The translations under genes were made by a program, and so were the position numbers. A model generated the notes under the pieces. The model saw only the letters and a program-made list of their open reading frames with translations, searched no databases and was not told the DNA's origin. Shown piece after piece: positions 37,506 to 47,189 of a stretch of DNA of 64,000 nucleotides. The stretch spans positions 241,641 through 305,640 of the forward strand of contig CANMQI010000008.1 in the NCBI GenBank assembly GCA_947499955.1, read 5' to 3'. Source of the DNA: an uncultured Granulosicoccus sp. (lineage in GTDB: Bacteria > Pseudomonadota > Gammaproteobacteria > Granulosicoccales > Granulosicoccaceae). Every line of letters starts with the position of its first letter. Positions within the stretch are counted from its first letter, which is position 1.

Positions 37506-40500
37506 CGGCTGGGTACTCCAGCTCCAGGTTCATCGCGTCTTTGGTTGCTGATGCAACAGATGGGACGCTGTGGGGTTGCGCCGGTGCGAGAAAGCCTTGC
37601 TGTCGGGCCGTCAAGTCACAATGTATTTCCGGATTCTGCCGAGGGTTGCTGCCGAATGCCAGCAGGACGCGTTCCAGAAAATCGGTATTACTGAGGCCTT
37701 GCGTGCCCTCTGCCAGTACACGGGTTGCGATACGCGTGAAGTCGCCCTGTCGGTTACTTTCATAGGCCAGTTCGGTTGATCGACAAGCGCTGAACAGGAC
37801 ATCGCGCTGTCGGGCGGGGGCTCGAGAGGCGTTCTCACGGATTTGCCCAACACGGTTTCTGTAAACCTTTTTCATGTGATTGCTGGGCTCCAGGAAGCGG
37901 GAGCGACGATCACCAGATCGGGATGTGCTGGCCATCATCAAAGCCATGCGAGTGGCCGAACCCGAGTGGCAGCAATCGAAGAAGCAGGTCATGGAAACAC
38001 CCTCTGGCAAGGTTTCAATGATCATCCGAAGCTCATCGTCGATCACCAGACCGTCTTCTGCGAAATCACAATCGACGGCGCACAGGCATTCATCCAACAC
38101 TTCGGAACCTCCCAGACTTTCGTCGCCGTCGGTATCCGTGAACTGCGTGCCATGACCCGCGAATTGCAGCACCAGGTGATCGCCCGGACGGCTTGAGCGA
38201 ACCAGGTTGCTGACACTTTCCCGTATCCGCCTGGCTGTGGCTTGTTGGTTCGTCAGAAGATCGACCGCGTAGCCCAGATCGCTCAGCGTCGACTTCCACA
38301 GTTTTGCATCGGCGACACAGCCAGCCAGAGGGCTACGCTGGTATTGATCGATGCCGATGCACAGTGCCATACGCCTGCTGCCTGTTCCCGGTGACAGAGG
38401 CGTCGAACTGCCGGACTGCAGCGGCTCGCCCTGCGTGGCGCTCTGTTCGTCCCTGTTCTGCTTCTTGTCCGTCTTGGCCTTGTGGGACTCACCGCTGGCA
38501 GCCTTGTTCTTCTTGGCCTTTTTCAGCTGCTCCTTTTCATGTTTCTTCTGCTTCTTGAGTTTCTTCCTTTCGGCCTTGCTCTTGCCCTTGCCCTTGTGCG
38601 ATTGGGTCTGCCTGCTGGGAATGTCTGGAGCCGACTCATCCTTGAACTGATCATTTGATGGTGCCGTCGCAGGCACCTTGGCGGTCTGATCGTTATTCGT
38701 ATCTGGTGTCAATCCTGTATTGTAAGATGAGTCCGTGCTCATGGGGCTCATGTGCGAAAGATACTCGAGGTCCTCGGGCCAGTCGAACTGGTCGCTCCAG
38801 AAATCGCTGCCGCTGCGTGTTTCTTCGGCAGGGAACGGTTCGATGGTTTCGCCATTGCGAAGGTTCAGCATGCGTCGCAGAACACTCTCCATGGTGTGGG
38901 GATCATCATCAAAGCCGCCATGCGTCACGGCGGTGGAACCGTTGCCTGAGTGTGAGTCCTCTGTGGGTGACCACACCACTTCGGCATGCTCGGAGGCGGC
39001 CCCGTGAAGCCCGAACAGGTTGCGAGTGTCAGGGTCGCGTCGTAGAGACTCTTCAAGGCCGAGTATGTCGGTATCATCCTGGTCCTCGAGTGCTCTGGAT
39101 ACGAGGTACAACAGCGATTTTTGATAGACGGCTGCTACCGAATCATCCTTTTCGCGCTGCTTGTTCATGGTGAAGAGTGTCAGTGACTCGATACCATTGC
39201 CCAGTAACGGCGCTATGTTCTGTTTGAATAGGTCGTTGCGAACGGCAGGTGCCAGATAGTGAGCACTCTTGATGGGCGTGTTCTGCTGCGAAAGCAGTGG
39301 TAGAAAGTGCGCATGGAATATGCTGCCGGCGCTGTGTCCAACGGCATGTATGTCGATATCGTTCCTGTGTTGTAGAAACAGAGCGGCCATTTTTTCAGCA
39401 GCATAGTCGGCTCCATTGCCGGATTGGCTGGCTAGCTCTGCGCTGGATTTCATGCCGCCCCAGATCAGGCGTCCGCCGGCGGCACTGGAAATTTCCTCGA
39501 TCACCCGGTCGGTGATATTGTCCGTCAGCCAGTCCAGTACCCCTCGAGTGGCCGGAGCCCGGCTTCGTGTCATGGCTTCCGTCACCAGTTGCCGTACCGT
39601 TTCGGCAAAGCCGGTTTCCCAGATGAAGAAGATGGGGTACACGCCATTGGCACGCCAGAACGGCAGCTGCTTGCTGGCAGCCAGCAAGGCGTTCTTCTCC
39701 GACACCAGTCCACCATGCGCATAGAAGAGCAGCTGTGCCCGGCGATTGTCAGCCCTGGCCGCCTCGATTTCTGCGGGCAGGAGTTCATCGAACATTCGGT
39801 CGACATCCTGCCGAGTGGTTTCGAGCCGTCCGCTGTCGGAGAACTTGCCGCGCTCAAGATTGATGGTATGGCCGCTGAGCGCTTCCAGCGTCTCTATCGT
39901 CAATTCCCGGGCGCCTCGCTGAGCGCCGCGAGCATCACTTACGGGCGTAATGGCATGGCCGTCGTGTTCGGCTTTCGACATGTCGTCTGACTGTACGGCA
40001 TCGGGGTTCATGCCACGCATCAGTTCATAGGCGCGAGTTGCACGGCTGGGAAAGGGAATATCGACACTTCGACATTGCCGCGATTCCAGTTCGAATGCGT
40101 GGATCTGTTGTATCCACTGCTCCTTGTCGGAACTGGTGCCCGGGCAGGTCTTGTCCGACATCTCGTTGTGGAATCGCAGTGCGTGGGGTGCCAGGCCGAA
40201 ACGGTTCTGAACCGCCTTGATCACGGCCAGTGTGGCCTGCAATTGCTCACGCGACAGCTGCTCTTCATCATTATCGAAGTTGCCGATCATCTCGATCATG
40301 AAGGGGCCTGCCTGGCTATTGCCATTGAACCCTCGAGCACTGGCGGGCGCCCAGTTGAAGTTGCGACACAACCAGACACTGCCATTGGGTGCCACGGTGA
40401 CATGCTGGCCGATATCACTCCACCCGTTGGTTTCGGTGTGATAGCGCCACATGCCTTCGATGGTGGCCAGTCCCCGATAATCGCTCTGGCGGGGACGCCA

Positions 40501-40602
40501 GGTGTGGTGTAGATGGACTTCTGTGATGCGACGAGAAAACGGGTAGGTCGATACGATGTCCTGAATCTCGTACAGGTTCGCGGATTTGAATTCTCGCGTC
40601 AT
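37498..40602 (-). CDS. Three-domain fusion: PGRP/amidase_2, alpha/beta hydrolase, caspase-like protease
   Basis: A 1034-residue protein. Residues about 1-165 resemble N-acetylmuramoyl-L-alanine amidase/PGRP, with zinc-ligand positions in EVHLHHTWRP (H32 or H33), H145 and C153 of RFHNEMSDKTCPG. Residues about 280-500 look like an alpha/beta hydrolase (LLFYAHGGLVSEK; HAVGHSAGSIF). A Lys/Glu-rich low-complexity linker spans about 655-715. The end is a C14 caspase-like domain: MALCIGIDQYQ, catalytic histidine H817 in FAGHGTQ and cysteine C878 in FFDCCHSGSA. No signal peptide is seen. It overlaps the downstream metallopeptidase gene by 8 bp. I know no described system with this exact order of parts. 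Confidence 0.85.
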   Translation of the reverse strand: MTREFKSANLYEIQDIVSTYPFSRRITEVHLHHTWRPRQSDYRGLATIEGMWRYHTETNGWSDIGQHVTVAPNGSVWLCRNFNWAPASARGFNGNSQAGPFMIEMIGNFDNDEEQLSREQLQATLAVIKAVQNRFGLAPHALRFHNEMSDKTCPGTSSDKEQWIQQIHAFELESRQCRSVDIPFPSRATRAYELMRGMNPDAVQSDDMSKAEHDGHAITPVSDARGAQRGARELTIETLEALSGHTINLERGKFSDSGRLETTRQDVDRMFDELLPAEIEAARADNRRAQLLFYAHGGLVSEKNALLAASKQLPFWRANGVYPIFFIWETGFAETVRQLVTEAMTRSRAPATRGVLDWLTDNITDRVIEEISSAAGGRLIWGGMKSSAELASQSGNGADYAAEKMAALFLQHRNDIDIHAVGHSAGSIFHAHFLPLLSQQNTPIKSAHYLAPAVRNDLFKQNIAPLLGNGIESLTLFTMNKQREKDDSVAAVYQKSLLYLVSRALEDQDDTDILGLEESLRRDPDTRNLFGLHGAASEHAEVVWSPTEDSHSGNGSTAVTHGGFDDDPHTMESVLRRMLNLRNGETIEPFPAEETRSGSDFWSDQFDWPEDLEYLSHMSPMSTDSSYNTGLTPDTNNDQTAKVPATAPSNDQFKDESAPDIPSRQTQSHKGKGKSKAERKKLKKQKKHEKEQLKKAKKNKAASGESHKAKTDKKQNRDEQSATQGEPLQSGSSTPLSPGTGSRRMALCIGIDQYQRSPLAGCVADAKLWKSTLSDLGYAVDLLTNQQATARRIRESVSNLVRSSRPGDHLVLQFAGHGTQFTDTDGDESLGGSEVLDECLCAVDCDFAEDGLVIDDELRMIIETLPEGVSMTCFFDCCHSGSATRMALMMASTSRSGDRRSRFLEPSNHMKKVYRNRVGQIRENASRAPARQRDVLFSACRSTELAYESNRQGDFTRIATRVLAEGTQGLSNTDFLERVLLAFGSNPRQNPEIHCDLTARQQGFLAPAQPHSVPSVASATKDAMNLELEYPADE

Positions 40603-41027
40603 GATCTCTGACTCCCGGTGATGTCAACGGTTGCAATCACCCTTGCGGGTGCAATGCCAAGCCACTCCCTGGTTCAGCGACATGCATCGTTGGCCGAGAC
40701 TTCCGGACTCTTGCACGGTATCAGCGTCAATATGCTGTCCCGTCTTACAACAGTTGCAATCATTCAATACCGTTGTCAGGCTCTGGCAGCGACAGACGCC
40801 AGCGTGCAAACGATGCTTTTCCGATTAAAACACTTCAGATTGTCGGCATAGCGTTGATTTTGAACAACTAGCTGATTGTCCAGTCGCAAATGCGCGGAGG
40901 CGACGTTTGCTTGACGGTTTTTCGCCTTGTCGCCGTGCGAGGCCGGGTTTGCCGATAGACTGTCCGGTATCGATGCCAGCATCTGCGCCCCGCTGACAAA
41001 CCCTCAACGATCATCCCTTCGTCCTCC
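40603..41027. promoter_or_regulatory. Divergent intergenic region between the caspase-fusion operon and mocR-type gene
   Basis: A 425-bp region with no convincing gene. A 10-bp direct repeat, GTTGCAATCA, occurs at 40630-40639 and 40753-40762; MocR-type regulators often bind direct repeats next to their own gene, so it could be an operator. Promoters for both divergent genes must be here. I see no hairpin terminator. Confidence 0.4.
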
Positions 41028-42455
41028 ATGGTTCGATACAAAGCCTTTGCGAAAGAACTGGCACTGCTGATTGAATCCGGCGAGCTTCGTCCCGGACAGC
41101 GCTTGCCATCTTTGCGCGAAAGCAGTCAGCGGAGAGGCTTGAGTGTCTCCACTGTGCTGAAGGCCTACCATTTACTGGAGGCGCAGGGTCTGGTTCAGGC
41201 GCAACAACGCTCAGGCTTTCATGTCAGCGTTCGGGCTGACAAATACCCCCTGTTGCCATCCTCCTCACAGCCGCAGCTGGACACGGTAGAGGTCGGCAAG
41301 AGCGCGCTGATCGGGCAGGTGCTGCATGCACAGAAGAATGACAAGGTGGTGCCCATGGGGTCCGCCTTCCCAGATCCGCAGTTGTTTCCGTTGAAACGAC
41401 TGGCGCAATCCCTGTCGCGCAGTATGCGAACCCTGGACCCTGCCAGGGCGGTGATGGACATCACGCCGGGCAATCCGGAGCTGTTGCGGCAGATAGCACT
41501 GCGTTATCACCTGCAGGGGTATGAGCTGGACATGGATGAATTGCTGGTAACCCATGGGGCCATCGAAGCGCTCAATCTGTGCCTGCAGGCTGTGACGCGG
41601 CCGGGGGATGCTGTCGTGATCGAGTCCCCGAGCTTCTATGTCTGCCTGCAGGCGTTGGAGCGGTTGGGCTTGAGAGCGATTGAAGTCTCAACCGACCCCG
41701 TGGAGGGGATGAACCTCGAGGCTCTGGAGCAGGCGATTGCCCATCATCGACCGGCCGCAATCTGGTTGATGAGCAACTTTCAGAACCCGCTGGGCAGTCT
41801 CATGCCGGAGCCGAAAAAGCGGGCTCTGGCTGAACTGCTGTCGCGGCACCAGTTGCCCTTGATAGAAGATGATGTCTATGGGGAGCTGTATTTCGGGGAG
41901 AGTCGACCGCCGCCCGTCAAGGCATTTGATCGTGACGGCCTGGTGCTGCACTGCAGTTCGTTTTCGAAATGTCTGGCACCGGGCTATCGCATTGGCTGGG
42001 CCGCTGCCGGACGGTTTCGGCAACAGGTGCAGGCCTTGCAGCTGAGTACCACGCTGTCGGCGGCCATGCCTTCGCAACTGGCCATCGCCGATTACCTGGA
42101 TACCGGCGCATTCGACAAGCACCTGAAAGGACTGCGGCGTGAACTGGAGAGTCGGCGGGACGCGATACTGGGTTGTGTACAGCGATATTTCCCGGCGCAA
42201 TGCGGTGTCACACAGCCTCAGGGAGGCTATTTTCTGTGGCTGGAGCTGCCCCCGGGTTCTGACAGTTTTCGGCTCTATCGGGCCGCTCTGCAGCATGGCG
42301 TCAGCATTGCGCCGGGTAGCATGTTCACCGTGCGTGATGAGGTCACGCGCGGTTTGCGATTGAACTACGGGTATCCATCCATCGAGGATGCCGATCGAGC
42401 CATGCAATTGCTGGCTCGGCTGCTGCCGATGAGTGAACAGAGAACGCCCAGCTGA
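41028..42455 (+). CDS. MocR-type regulator (GntR HTH fused to aminotransferase I fold)
   Basis: A 475-residue regulator. Residues about 1-75 form a GntR winged helix (SGELRPGQRLPSLRESSQ; STVLKAYHLLEAQGLV). The rest is a fold-type I PLP aminotransferase domain, with the cofactor lysine in HCSSFSKCLAPGYRIGW and the phosphate-binding arginine nearby. These regulators sense PLP or amino compounds. The gene is divergent from the caspase-fusion operon and upstream of two cytochrome genes; which of these it controls is unknown. No ribosome site is visible at ATG 41028. Confidence 0.9.
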   Translation: MVRYKAFAKELALLIESGELRPGQRLPSLRESSQRRGLSVSTVLKAYHLLEAQGLVQAQQRSGFHVSVRADKYPLLPSSSQPQLDTVEVGKSALIGQVLHAQKNDKVVPMGSAFPDPQLFPLKRLAQSLSRSMRTLDPARAVMDITPGNPELLRQIALRYHLQGYELDMDELLVTHGAIEALNLCLQAVTRPGDAVVIESPSFYVCLQALERLGLRAIEVSTDPVEGMNLEALEQAIAHHRPAAIWLMSNFQNPLGSLMPEPKKRALAELLSRHQLPLIEDDVYGELYFGESRPPPVKAFDRDGLVLHCSSFSKCLAPGYRIGWAAAGRFRQQVQALQLSTTLSAAMPSQLAIADYLDTGAFDKHLKGLRRELESRRDAILGCVQRYFPAQCGVTQPQGGYFLWLELPPGSDSFRLYRAALQHGVSIAPGSMFTVRDEVTRGLRLNYGYPSIEDADRAMQLLARLLPMSEQRTPS

Positions 42456-42564
42456 TCGTGATTTTCCGGGTATCGCTGCCCTGTGCTGCCGATACCATCT
42501 GTTATGCATTTTCAGTGCTCGCCTGTTGCTGTACGCACCGCACGTTGAAGTGGATAATCGGCGC

Positions 42565-43278
42565 ATGAACAGGAAACGAATCAGAGTTGCACTCAGACTG
42601 CTTTTACCGGTCTTTCTGATGGCAGGCACGACAGCGCCGAGAGCCTCGGATGATGCCATGGGGGATCGTCTGCAGGCTTGCGCTGCCTGCCATGGCAGGG
42701 CTGTGGAGTCACCTCAGGAAGAGCTTTACTACCCACCCATCAGCGGCAAGCCTGTCGAATATCTGTACCAGCAGCTGCTCAATTTCAAGGAAGGGCGGCG
42801 GGTCAATCCCACCATGCAGCAGATGCTGGCCTATCTCAGCCCCGAGTACCTTCACGAAATTGCCGCCTGGTATGCCGCGCAACCATCGGCCAGCCCCGGC
42901 GCGCGCCCGGCTGATATCAGCGCTGGCGCAAAGGCTGATCCGCAGCGGGCCGCGCGAGGCCGGTTACTGGTACAGACAGGCGATGGCTCACAACCGGCCT
43001 GTGCCGCCTGCCACGGGGGCGATCTGGCCGGTGATGGAATTGCCATACCGGGTTTGCGAGGGTTGAGCGTGCATTACCTCACGGCGCAGCTGGGCGCCTG
43101 GCAAGCCGGTACACGCCACGCCAAGGAACCTGATTGCATGGCGGAGGTGGCGCGCTCGCTCAGCGGGCAGGATATCGACATCGTCGCCCGGTGGATCGCG
43201 GCGGCGAAGGAGTCGGACATGACAGGGATTCAGGTCGACAGGGCGAAGCTGCCTCGTGATTGCGGAGCGGTGCAATGA
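42565..43278 (+). CDS. Periplasmic di-haem cytochrome c (c4-like)
   Basis: A 237-residue protein with a signal peptide and two CAACH haem motifs (about residues 38-42 and 150-154), each followed by a class I cytochrome fold. This two-lobe plan is that of cytochrome c4. ATG 42565 is used since the upstream part of the frame has no signal-like properties. Its stop overlaps the start of the next cytochrome gene by 4 bp (ATGA), so they form a coupled pair. Confidence 0.87.
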   Translation: MNRKRIRVALRLLLPVFLMAGTTAPRASDDAMGDRLQACAACHGRAVESPQEELYYPPISGKPVEYLYQQLLNFKEGRRVNPTMQQMLAYLSPEYLHEIAAWYAAQPSASPGARPADISAGAKADPQRAARGRLLVQTGDGSQPACAACHGGDLAGDGIAIPGLRGLSVHYLTAQLGAWQAGTRHAKEPDCMAEVARSLSGQDIDIVARWIAAAKESDMTGIQVDRAKLPRDCGAVQ

Positions 43279-44552
43279 GCTTCGTCATACGTGTCACTGC
43301 AAAACGGGTGAAACGACTGTCGGTTCATGTTCTGCTGTCGGCGTTGACCGTACTAAGCGCCTGTTCGCAGCAGGACGATACCGAGAGCATTGTCAGCCCC
43401 CTGGCGGAGAAGTTTTCAGACCCGGTTGAACGAGGGGAATATCTTGCTCGTGCGGGAGACTGCGTGGCATGCCATACACGAGTGGGTGAGCCCGAGTTCA
43501 GTGGTGGGCTGGCCATCCCGACACCCTTTGGCAAGATCTACAGCAGTAACCTGACTTCCTCCGAGCAGGCGGGGCTGGGACGGTGGAATGCCGATGAGTT
43601 CTGGCAGGCCTTGCATCATGGTAAATCCCGTGAAGGTCGCAGTCTGTATCCCGCCTTCCCGTATCCCAGCTACAGCCATATCACTCGTGACGACAGCGAC
43701 GCCTTGTTTGCCTACCTGCAAACCATTCCCGCGGTCGAGCAGCTACCACCCGAGCACGAACTGGCGTTTCCCTACAATACGCAACTGGCCCTGAACGCCT
43801 GGCGCTTGCTGTTCTTTCGCCCCGAAGTCTTCGAAGCCGATGCCGAACAATCAGAGAGCTGGAACCGAGGGGCCTATCTGGTTCAGGGGCCAGGTCACTG
43901 CGCCGCTTGCCACACGCCGCGTGGGCGCCTCGGCAATACCCTGTCGCAGTACGAGCTGGCCGGTGCGCACATCGATGGCTTGAAGTGGGACGCGTTGCCA
44001 CTGACGCGCGGAAATCTGCCGCAGGGTGACAGGGACGCACTGGTGGAGTTGTTGCAGCGCGGAGGCAATGAGCGTGATGTGCTCTCCGGCCCGATGGCTG
44101 AAGTGGTCTTGCACAGCCTGCAGTACCTTGACCGGGAAGACCTGGCCTCGATGGTGGATTATCTGCTGAGCTTGCCTGAAGTCGAAGCGCCGGCTTCGTC
44201 GCAACTGCGGGTCAATGAGGACGATGCCATTCAGCTGTACCAGGCCGGGAAGCAGATCTACACCGAGCACTGCGCCGACTGCCACGCTGAGGATGGACAG
44301 GGACAACCGTATCGTTATCCGGCCCTGGCCGGCAATCGCGGTGTGGTGGCAGCCTCGCCGAACAATACTCTTCGCTCACTGCTGTCCGGCGGTTTCGGTG
44401 CCAGTACTCAGGAGAGGCCACGACCTTATGGCATGCCTCCATTTGCTCATCAGTTGGATGATTATCAGGCCGCGGCAGTGCTGACTTACATTCGAAGGAG
44501 TTGGGGCAACGAGGCCAGCGCGGTGTCGCCCGAAACCCTGCGTCAGAACTAG
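43275..44552 (+). CDS. Tri-haem cytochrome c, alcohol-dehydrogenase-subunit-like lipoprotein
   Basis: A 425-residue protein with haem motifs CVACH, CAACH and CADCH, an order and spacing like the cytochrome subunit (AdhB) of membrane-bound quinohaemoprotein alcohol and gluconate dehydrogenases. The signal ends with LSAC, so it is probably a lipoprotein. FSGGLAIPTPFGKIYSSNLT and TLRSLLSGGFG are typical of that family. No dehydrogenase subunit is encoded beside it; the PQQ dehydrogenase 36 kb away is a distant, unproven partner. It is coupled to the di-haem gene. Confidence 0.88.
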   Translation: MSFVIRVTAKRVKRLSVHVLLSALTVLSACSQQDDTESIVSPLAEKFSDPVERGEYLARAGDCVACHTRVGEPEFSGGLAIPTPFGKIYSSNLTSSEQAGLGRWNADEFWQALHHGKSREGRSLYPAFPYPSYSHITRDDSDALFAYLQTIPAVEQLPPEHELAFPYNTQLALNAWRLLFFRPEVFEADAEQSESWNRGAYLVQGPGHCAACHTPRGRLGNTLSQYELAGAHIDGLKWDALPLTRGNLPQGDRDALVELLQRGGNERDVLSGPMAEVVLHSLQYLDREDLASMVDYLLSLPEVEAPASSQLRVNEDDAIQLYQAGKQIYTEHCADCHAEDGQGQPYRYPALAGNRGVVAASPNNTLRSLLSGGFGASTQERPRPYGMPPFAHQLDDYQAAAVLTYIRRSWGNEASAVSPETLRQN

Positions 44553-44633
44553 CGCGACAATTGTTTCCAGTGGTAACCACTACAGAGCCAGAGGGTCAAT
44601 CGTTTCTAGTGTGACCACTACCTGCAGGACTTG

Positions 44634-44662
44634 CCGGTAGTGGTCATGGGGGCCACTACCGG
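44634..44662. terminator. Hairpin with 10-bp stem after the cytochrome operon
   Basis: CCGGTAGTGG pairs perfectly with CCACTACCGG around a 9-base loop. Related ACCACTAC words occur at 44574 and 44615, so the 126-bp gap contains several copies of one motif in both directions. There is no T run, so this may be a transcription factor or repeat site as well as a terminator for the convergent genes. Confidence 0.5.
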
Positions 44663-44678
44663 CCTTGTTCCGGGAGAA

Positions 44679-45440
44679 TCAATAGCCCATGGGGAAGCGG
44701 TAGTAATCATTGAGCTTCGACATATAGCTGGTCTCGATGGATTTGAGACTATGCAGTTCCGGACTCTGCTCGATGGTCTCCTTCTCCATCATGACCACCA
44801 GCTCCCGATCTTCCCAGGAAATCCTGTCGATGGATCGCGGTGATATGACCACGGTTCTGCCTGGCATCCATTTGCTGGTATCCACCGCCAGCAATTCGAT
44901 AGTCCATGTGTCCGCGTTGATAACCAGATCGGACAGGGGGCCGAGTTTGCCATCGGCGGCGTGAATCGTATAACCCTCGATCTCGCTGGCACTTCTCAGA
45001 TGTCGGTCAGCCTGTTGGCGCGCCAGTTCTTCAAGGTTCTTCTCGGCGCCCACCGGCTGTTCCGGACGTTCTATCAACGTCGTGGGCATCATCAGGCCGG
45101 CGTACCCGGGAAACAGCAAGGTGTTGTGGCTGGCAGCGATATAACTGTATTCGTTGCGATGCTGGTCACCCACCGGTAAATGCTCATTGGCCGAGGGTGC
45201 ATCCTCGACATCCTTCTGTGTCAGAGAGACATGGAAAGTGCCGTCTTGTGGTGAGACCTTGATGATCTTTTCGCTATCAAGCAGTATCTTGTTGGAGGAA
45301 AACCAGTTTCCCGTTTCGACTACGAACCATTTGATCTTCCATGTTTCGTCATCCAGATAGATGTCATGCAACTTGCCGATGTGTTCGGAGCTGCCTTTCA
45401 CGTCGTAATGACGCAAGTCGGAAAATATGCAGTAGGTCAT
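44679..45440 (-). CDS. PRC-barrel domain protein
   Basis: A 253-residue soluble protein with two PRC-barrel units: residues about 1-75 (SEHIGKLHDIYLDDETWKIKWFVVET) and about 150-225 (DGKLGPLSDLVINADTWTIELLAVDT). The two sheets are joined by a charged helix. PRC barrels are found in RimM, in photosynthetic reaction-centre H subunits and in many stress proteins of unknown function. It stands alone, downstream of nothing related. Confidence 0.87.
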   Translation of the reverse strand: MTYCIFSDLRHYDVKGSSEHIGKLHDIYLDDETWKIKWFVVETGNWFSSNKILLDSEKIIKVSPQDGTFHVSLTQKDVEDAPSANEHLPVGDQHRNEYSYIAASHNTLLFPGYAGLMMPTTLIERPEQPVGAEKNLEELARQQADRHLRSASEIEGYTIHAADGKLGPLSDLVINADTWTIELLAVDTSKWMPGRTVVISPRSIDRISWEDRELVVMMEKETIEQSPELHSLKSIETSYMSKLNDYYRFPMGY

Positions 45441-45614
45441 GCTCGTCTCCTGCTTGATAAGAGAGACTTACAGTTTTACTAGCCTCTCCGGTTCAGGGGG
45501 AGCTGTTGTAAGAAATGCGCCTGTTTTTCCAGCGTTTCCTTGATTTTTCGCAATCCCGGCCGGTCATGATTCAGCGCCGGTGCTGCGCGGCCGGGCGGCG
45601 TGAAACGCAGCGAC

Positions 45615-46994
45615 TCAGTCGAGCTTGTTCGTCAGAGATACCGGGTTCAATATCTGCATCAACTGCTCCCGCGGCAGATCGGTAAGCTCGTCAGCGACAT
45701 CCAGAACGGGTCTGCCTTCGGCGTATGCCTGCTTGGCAATTTCGGCAGATTTCAGGTATCCGATATAGGGATTGAGAGCGGTTGCCAGAATAGGGTTGCG
45801 GTGAAGTGCTGATTCTATCGTGACATGATTGACGGTAAAGCCCTTGATGGCCTTGTCACCCAGAAGCCTTGTAGCCGTTCCCAGCAGATAGATGCTGTCG
45901 AGCAGACGAGTGGCAATCAGGGGTAGCATGACGTTCAGTTCGAAGTTGCCGGACTGGCCGGCCACGGTAATGGTGGCGTCGTTGCCGATAATCTGCGCCG
46001 CAACCATGGCGGTGGATTCGGGGATGACGGGGTTGACCTTCCCGGGCATGATAGAGGACCCGGGTTGCAGTTCAGGTAGTCTTATTTCCGCCAGGCCCGC
46101 CAGCGGCCCCGAGTTCATCCAGCGCAGATCGTTACTGATTTTCATGAGGCTGACTGCCGACGTTTTCAGGCAACCTGACAAGCCGACGACCACGTCCTGA
46201 GAGCTGATGGCTGCGAACGGGTTGATGGTCGGCATGAAGTCGACCGGGAGCTCCTCATTCAGGTAGCGACAGACGGTTGCTGCAAACTCGGGCGGTGCAT
46301 TGACACCCGTACCTACGGCGGTTCCGCCCAGAGCCAGCTGCTGCAGTTCAGGCTGAAGCGCTCGAATGCGCATCATGTTGTCTCTGATCTGAGTTGACCA
46401 GCCACTGAGTACCTGACCGAATGTAATCGGCATGGCGTCCATCAGATGGGTGCGGCCGGTCTTGCACACGTCGGCAAGCTCGGTAGCTCTGGCCATGATG
46501 CAGTCGTCCAGATGCTGCAGTGCGGGTAGCAGATGGTCGTGCAGGGCCAGGGCGGCACTGACGTGGATGCTGGAAGGGATGACATCGTTGCTGCTCTGGC
46601 TGCAATTGACATGATCGTTCGGTTGGACTCTGATATCTTCCGAGCTGTTGACCAGACCGGCAATGACTTCATTGGCATTCATGTTGGTGCTGGTGCCGGA
46701 ACCGGTCTGAAACACATCCACCGGAAAATGCTGCTCCAGGTTCTCGTCGGCCAACAAGCGCTCGCAAGCTCTGACGATGGCTTCAGCCTCTGGCTGAGAG
46801 AGCGTCTCCAGATCCTGATTGGCACGCGCTGCCGCTCTCTTGATCTCTATCAACGCCTTGATGAAGCGAACCGGCATGCGCTGCTGGCTGACCGGGAAGT
46901 TGAGTACGGCGCGTTGTGTCTGTGCGCCGTAGAGAGCATCGGCAGGTACTTCAACCTCGCCCATGCTGTCCTTTTCGGTACGTGTCTTGTTCAT
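45615..46994 (-). CDS. fumC: Class II fumarate hydratase
   Basis: A 459-residue member of the fumarase/aspartase superfamily that converts fumarate and malate. The signature loop PGSSIMPGKVNPV is complete, and the N-terminal TEKDSMGEVEVPADALYGAQTQRA, TGSGTSTNMNANEV and GRTHLMDAMPITFGQ motifs match FumC. ATG 46994 is chosen over a frame beginning at 47078. It is monocistronic, between the PRC-barrel gene and a diguanylate cyclase. Confidence 0.95.
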   Translation of the reverse strand: MNKTRTEKDSMGEVEVPADALYGAQTQRAVLNFPVSQQRMPVRFIKALIEIKRAAARANQDLETLSQPEAEAIVRACERLLADENLEQHFPVDVFQTGSGTSTNMNANEVIAGLVNSSEDIRVQPNDHVNCSQSSNDVIPSSIHVSAALALHDHLLPALQHLDDCIMARATELADVCKTGRTHLMDAMPITFGQVLSGWSTQIRDNMMRIRALQPELQQLALGGTAVGTGVNAPPEFAATVCRYLNEELPVDFMPTINPFAAISSQDVVVGLSGCLKTSAVSLMKISNDLRWMNSGPLAGLAEIRLPELQPGSSIMPGKVNPVIPESTAMVAAQIIGNDATITVAGQSGNFELNVMLPLIATRLLDSIYLLGTATRLLGDKAIKGFTVNHVTIESALHRNPILATALNPYIGYLKSAEIAKQAYAEGRPVLDVADELTDLPREQLMQILNPVSLTNKLD

Positions 46995-47189
46995 GACCTT
47001 GCTGCCCGTTGAGAAATGCTTGGCTGGTACCGGGCTAGCGTAACAAATCAGTGCTTCAAGCCTTTGGACATTGCGCAATTGACACGGGTATTCACGAGTA
47101 AAAGGCGCAAGTCATCGAAGAGCGAAAAGCGGCGTCATGTACCTTTTCGAGGTTGAAGCCGGCGAGTTGATCCTGGGCGTGTGGACGGA

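Noticed and set aside
35319..40602. Bacterial gasdermin system
   Set aside because: A caspase-like protease is present, but no gasdermin-like pore-forming gene lies beside it; neighbours are a metallopeptidase, a lipoprotein and a MocR regulator.
44553..44678. Repeated ACCACTAC words as an attC or IS end
   Set aside because: No core site or transposase is near; the copies are imperfect and the simplest view is a hairpin region.
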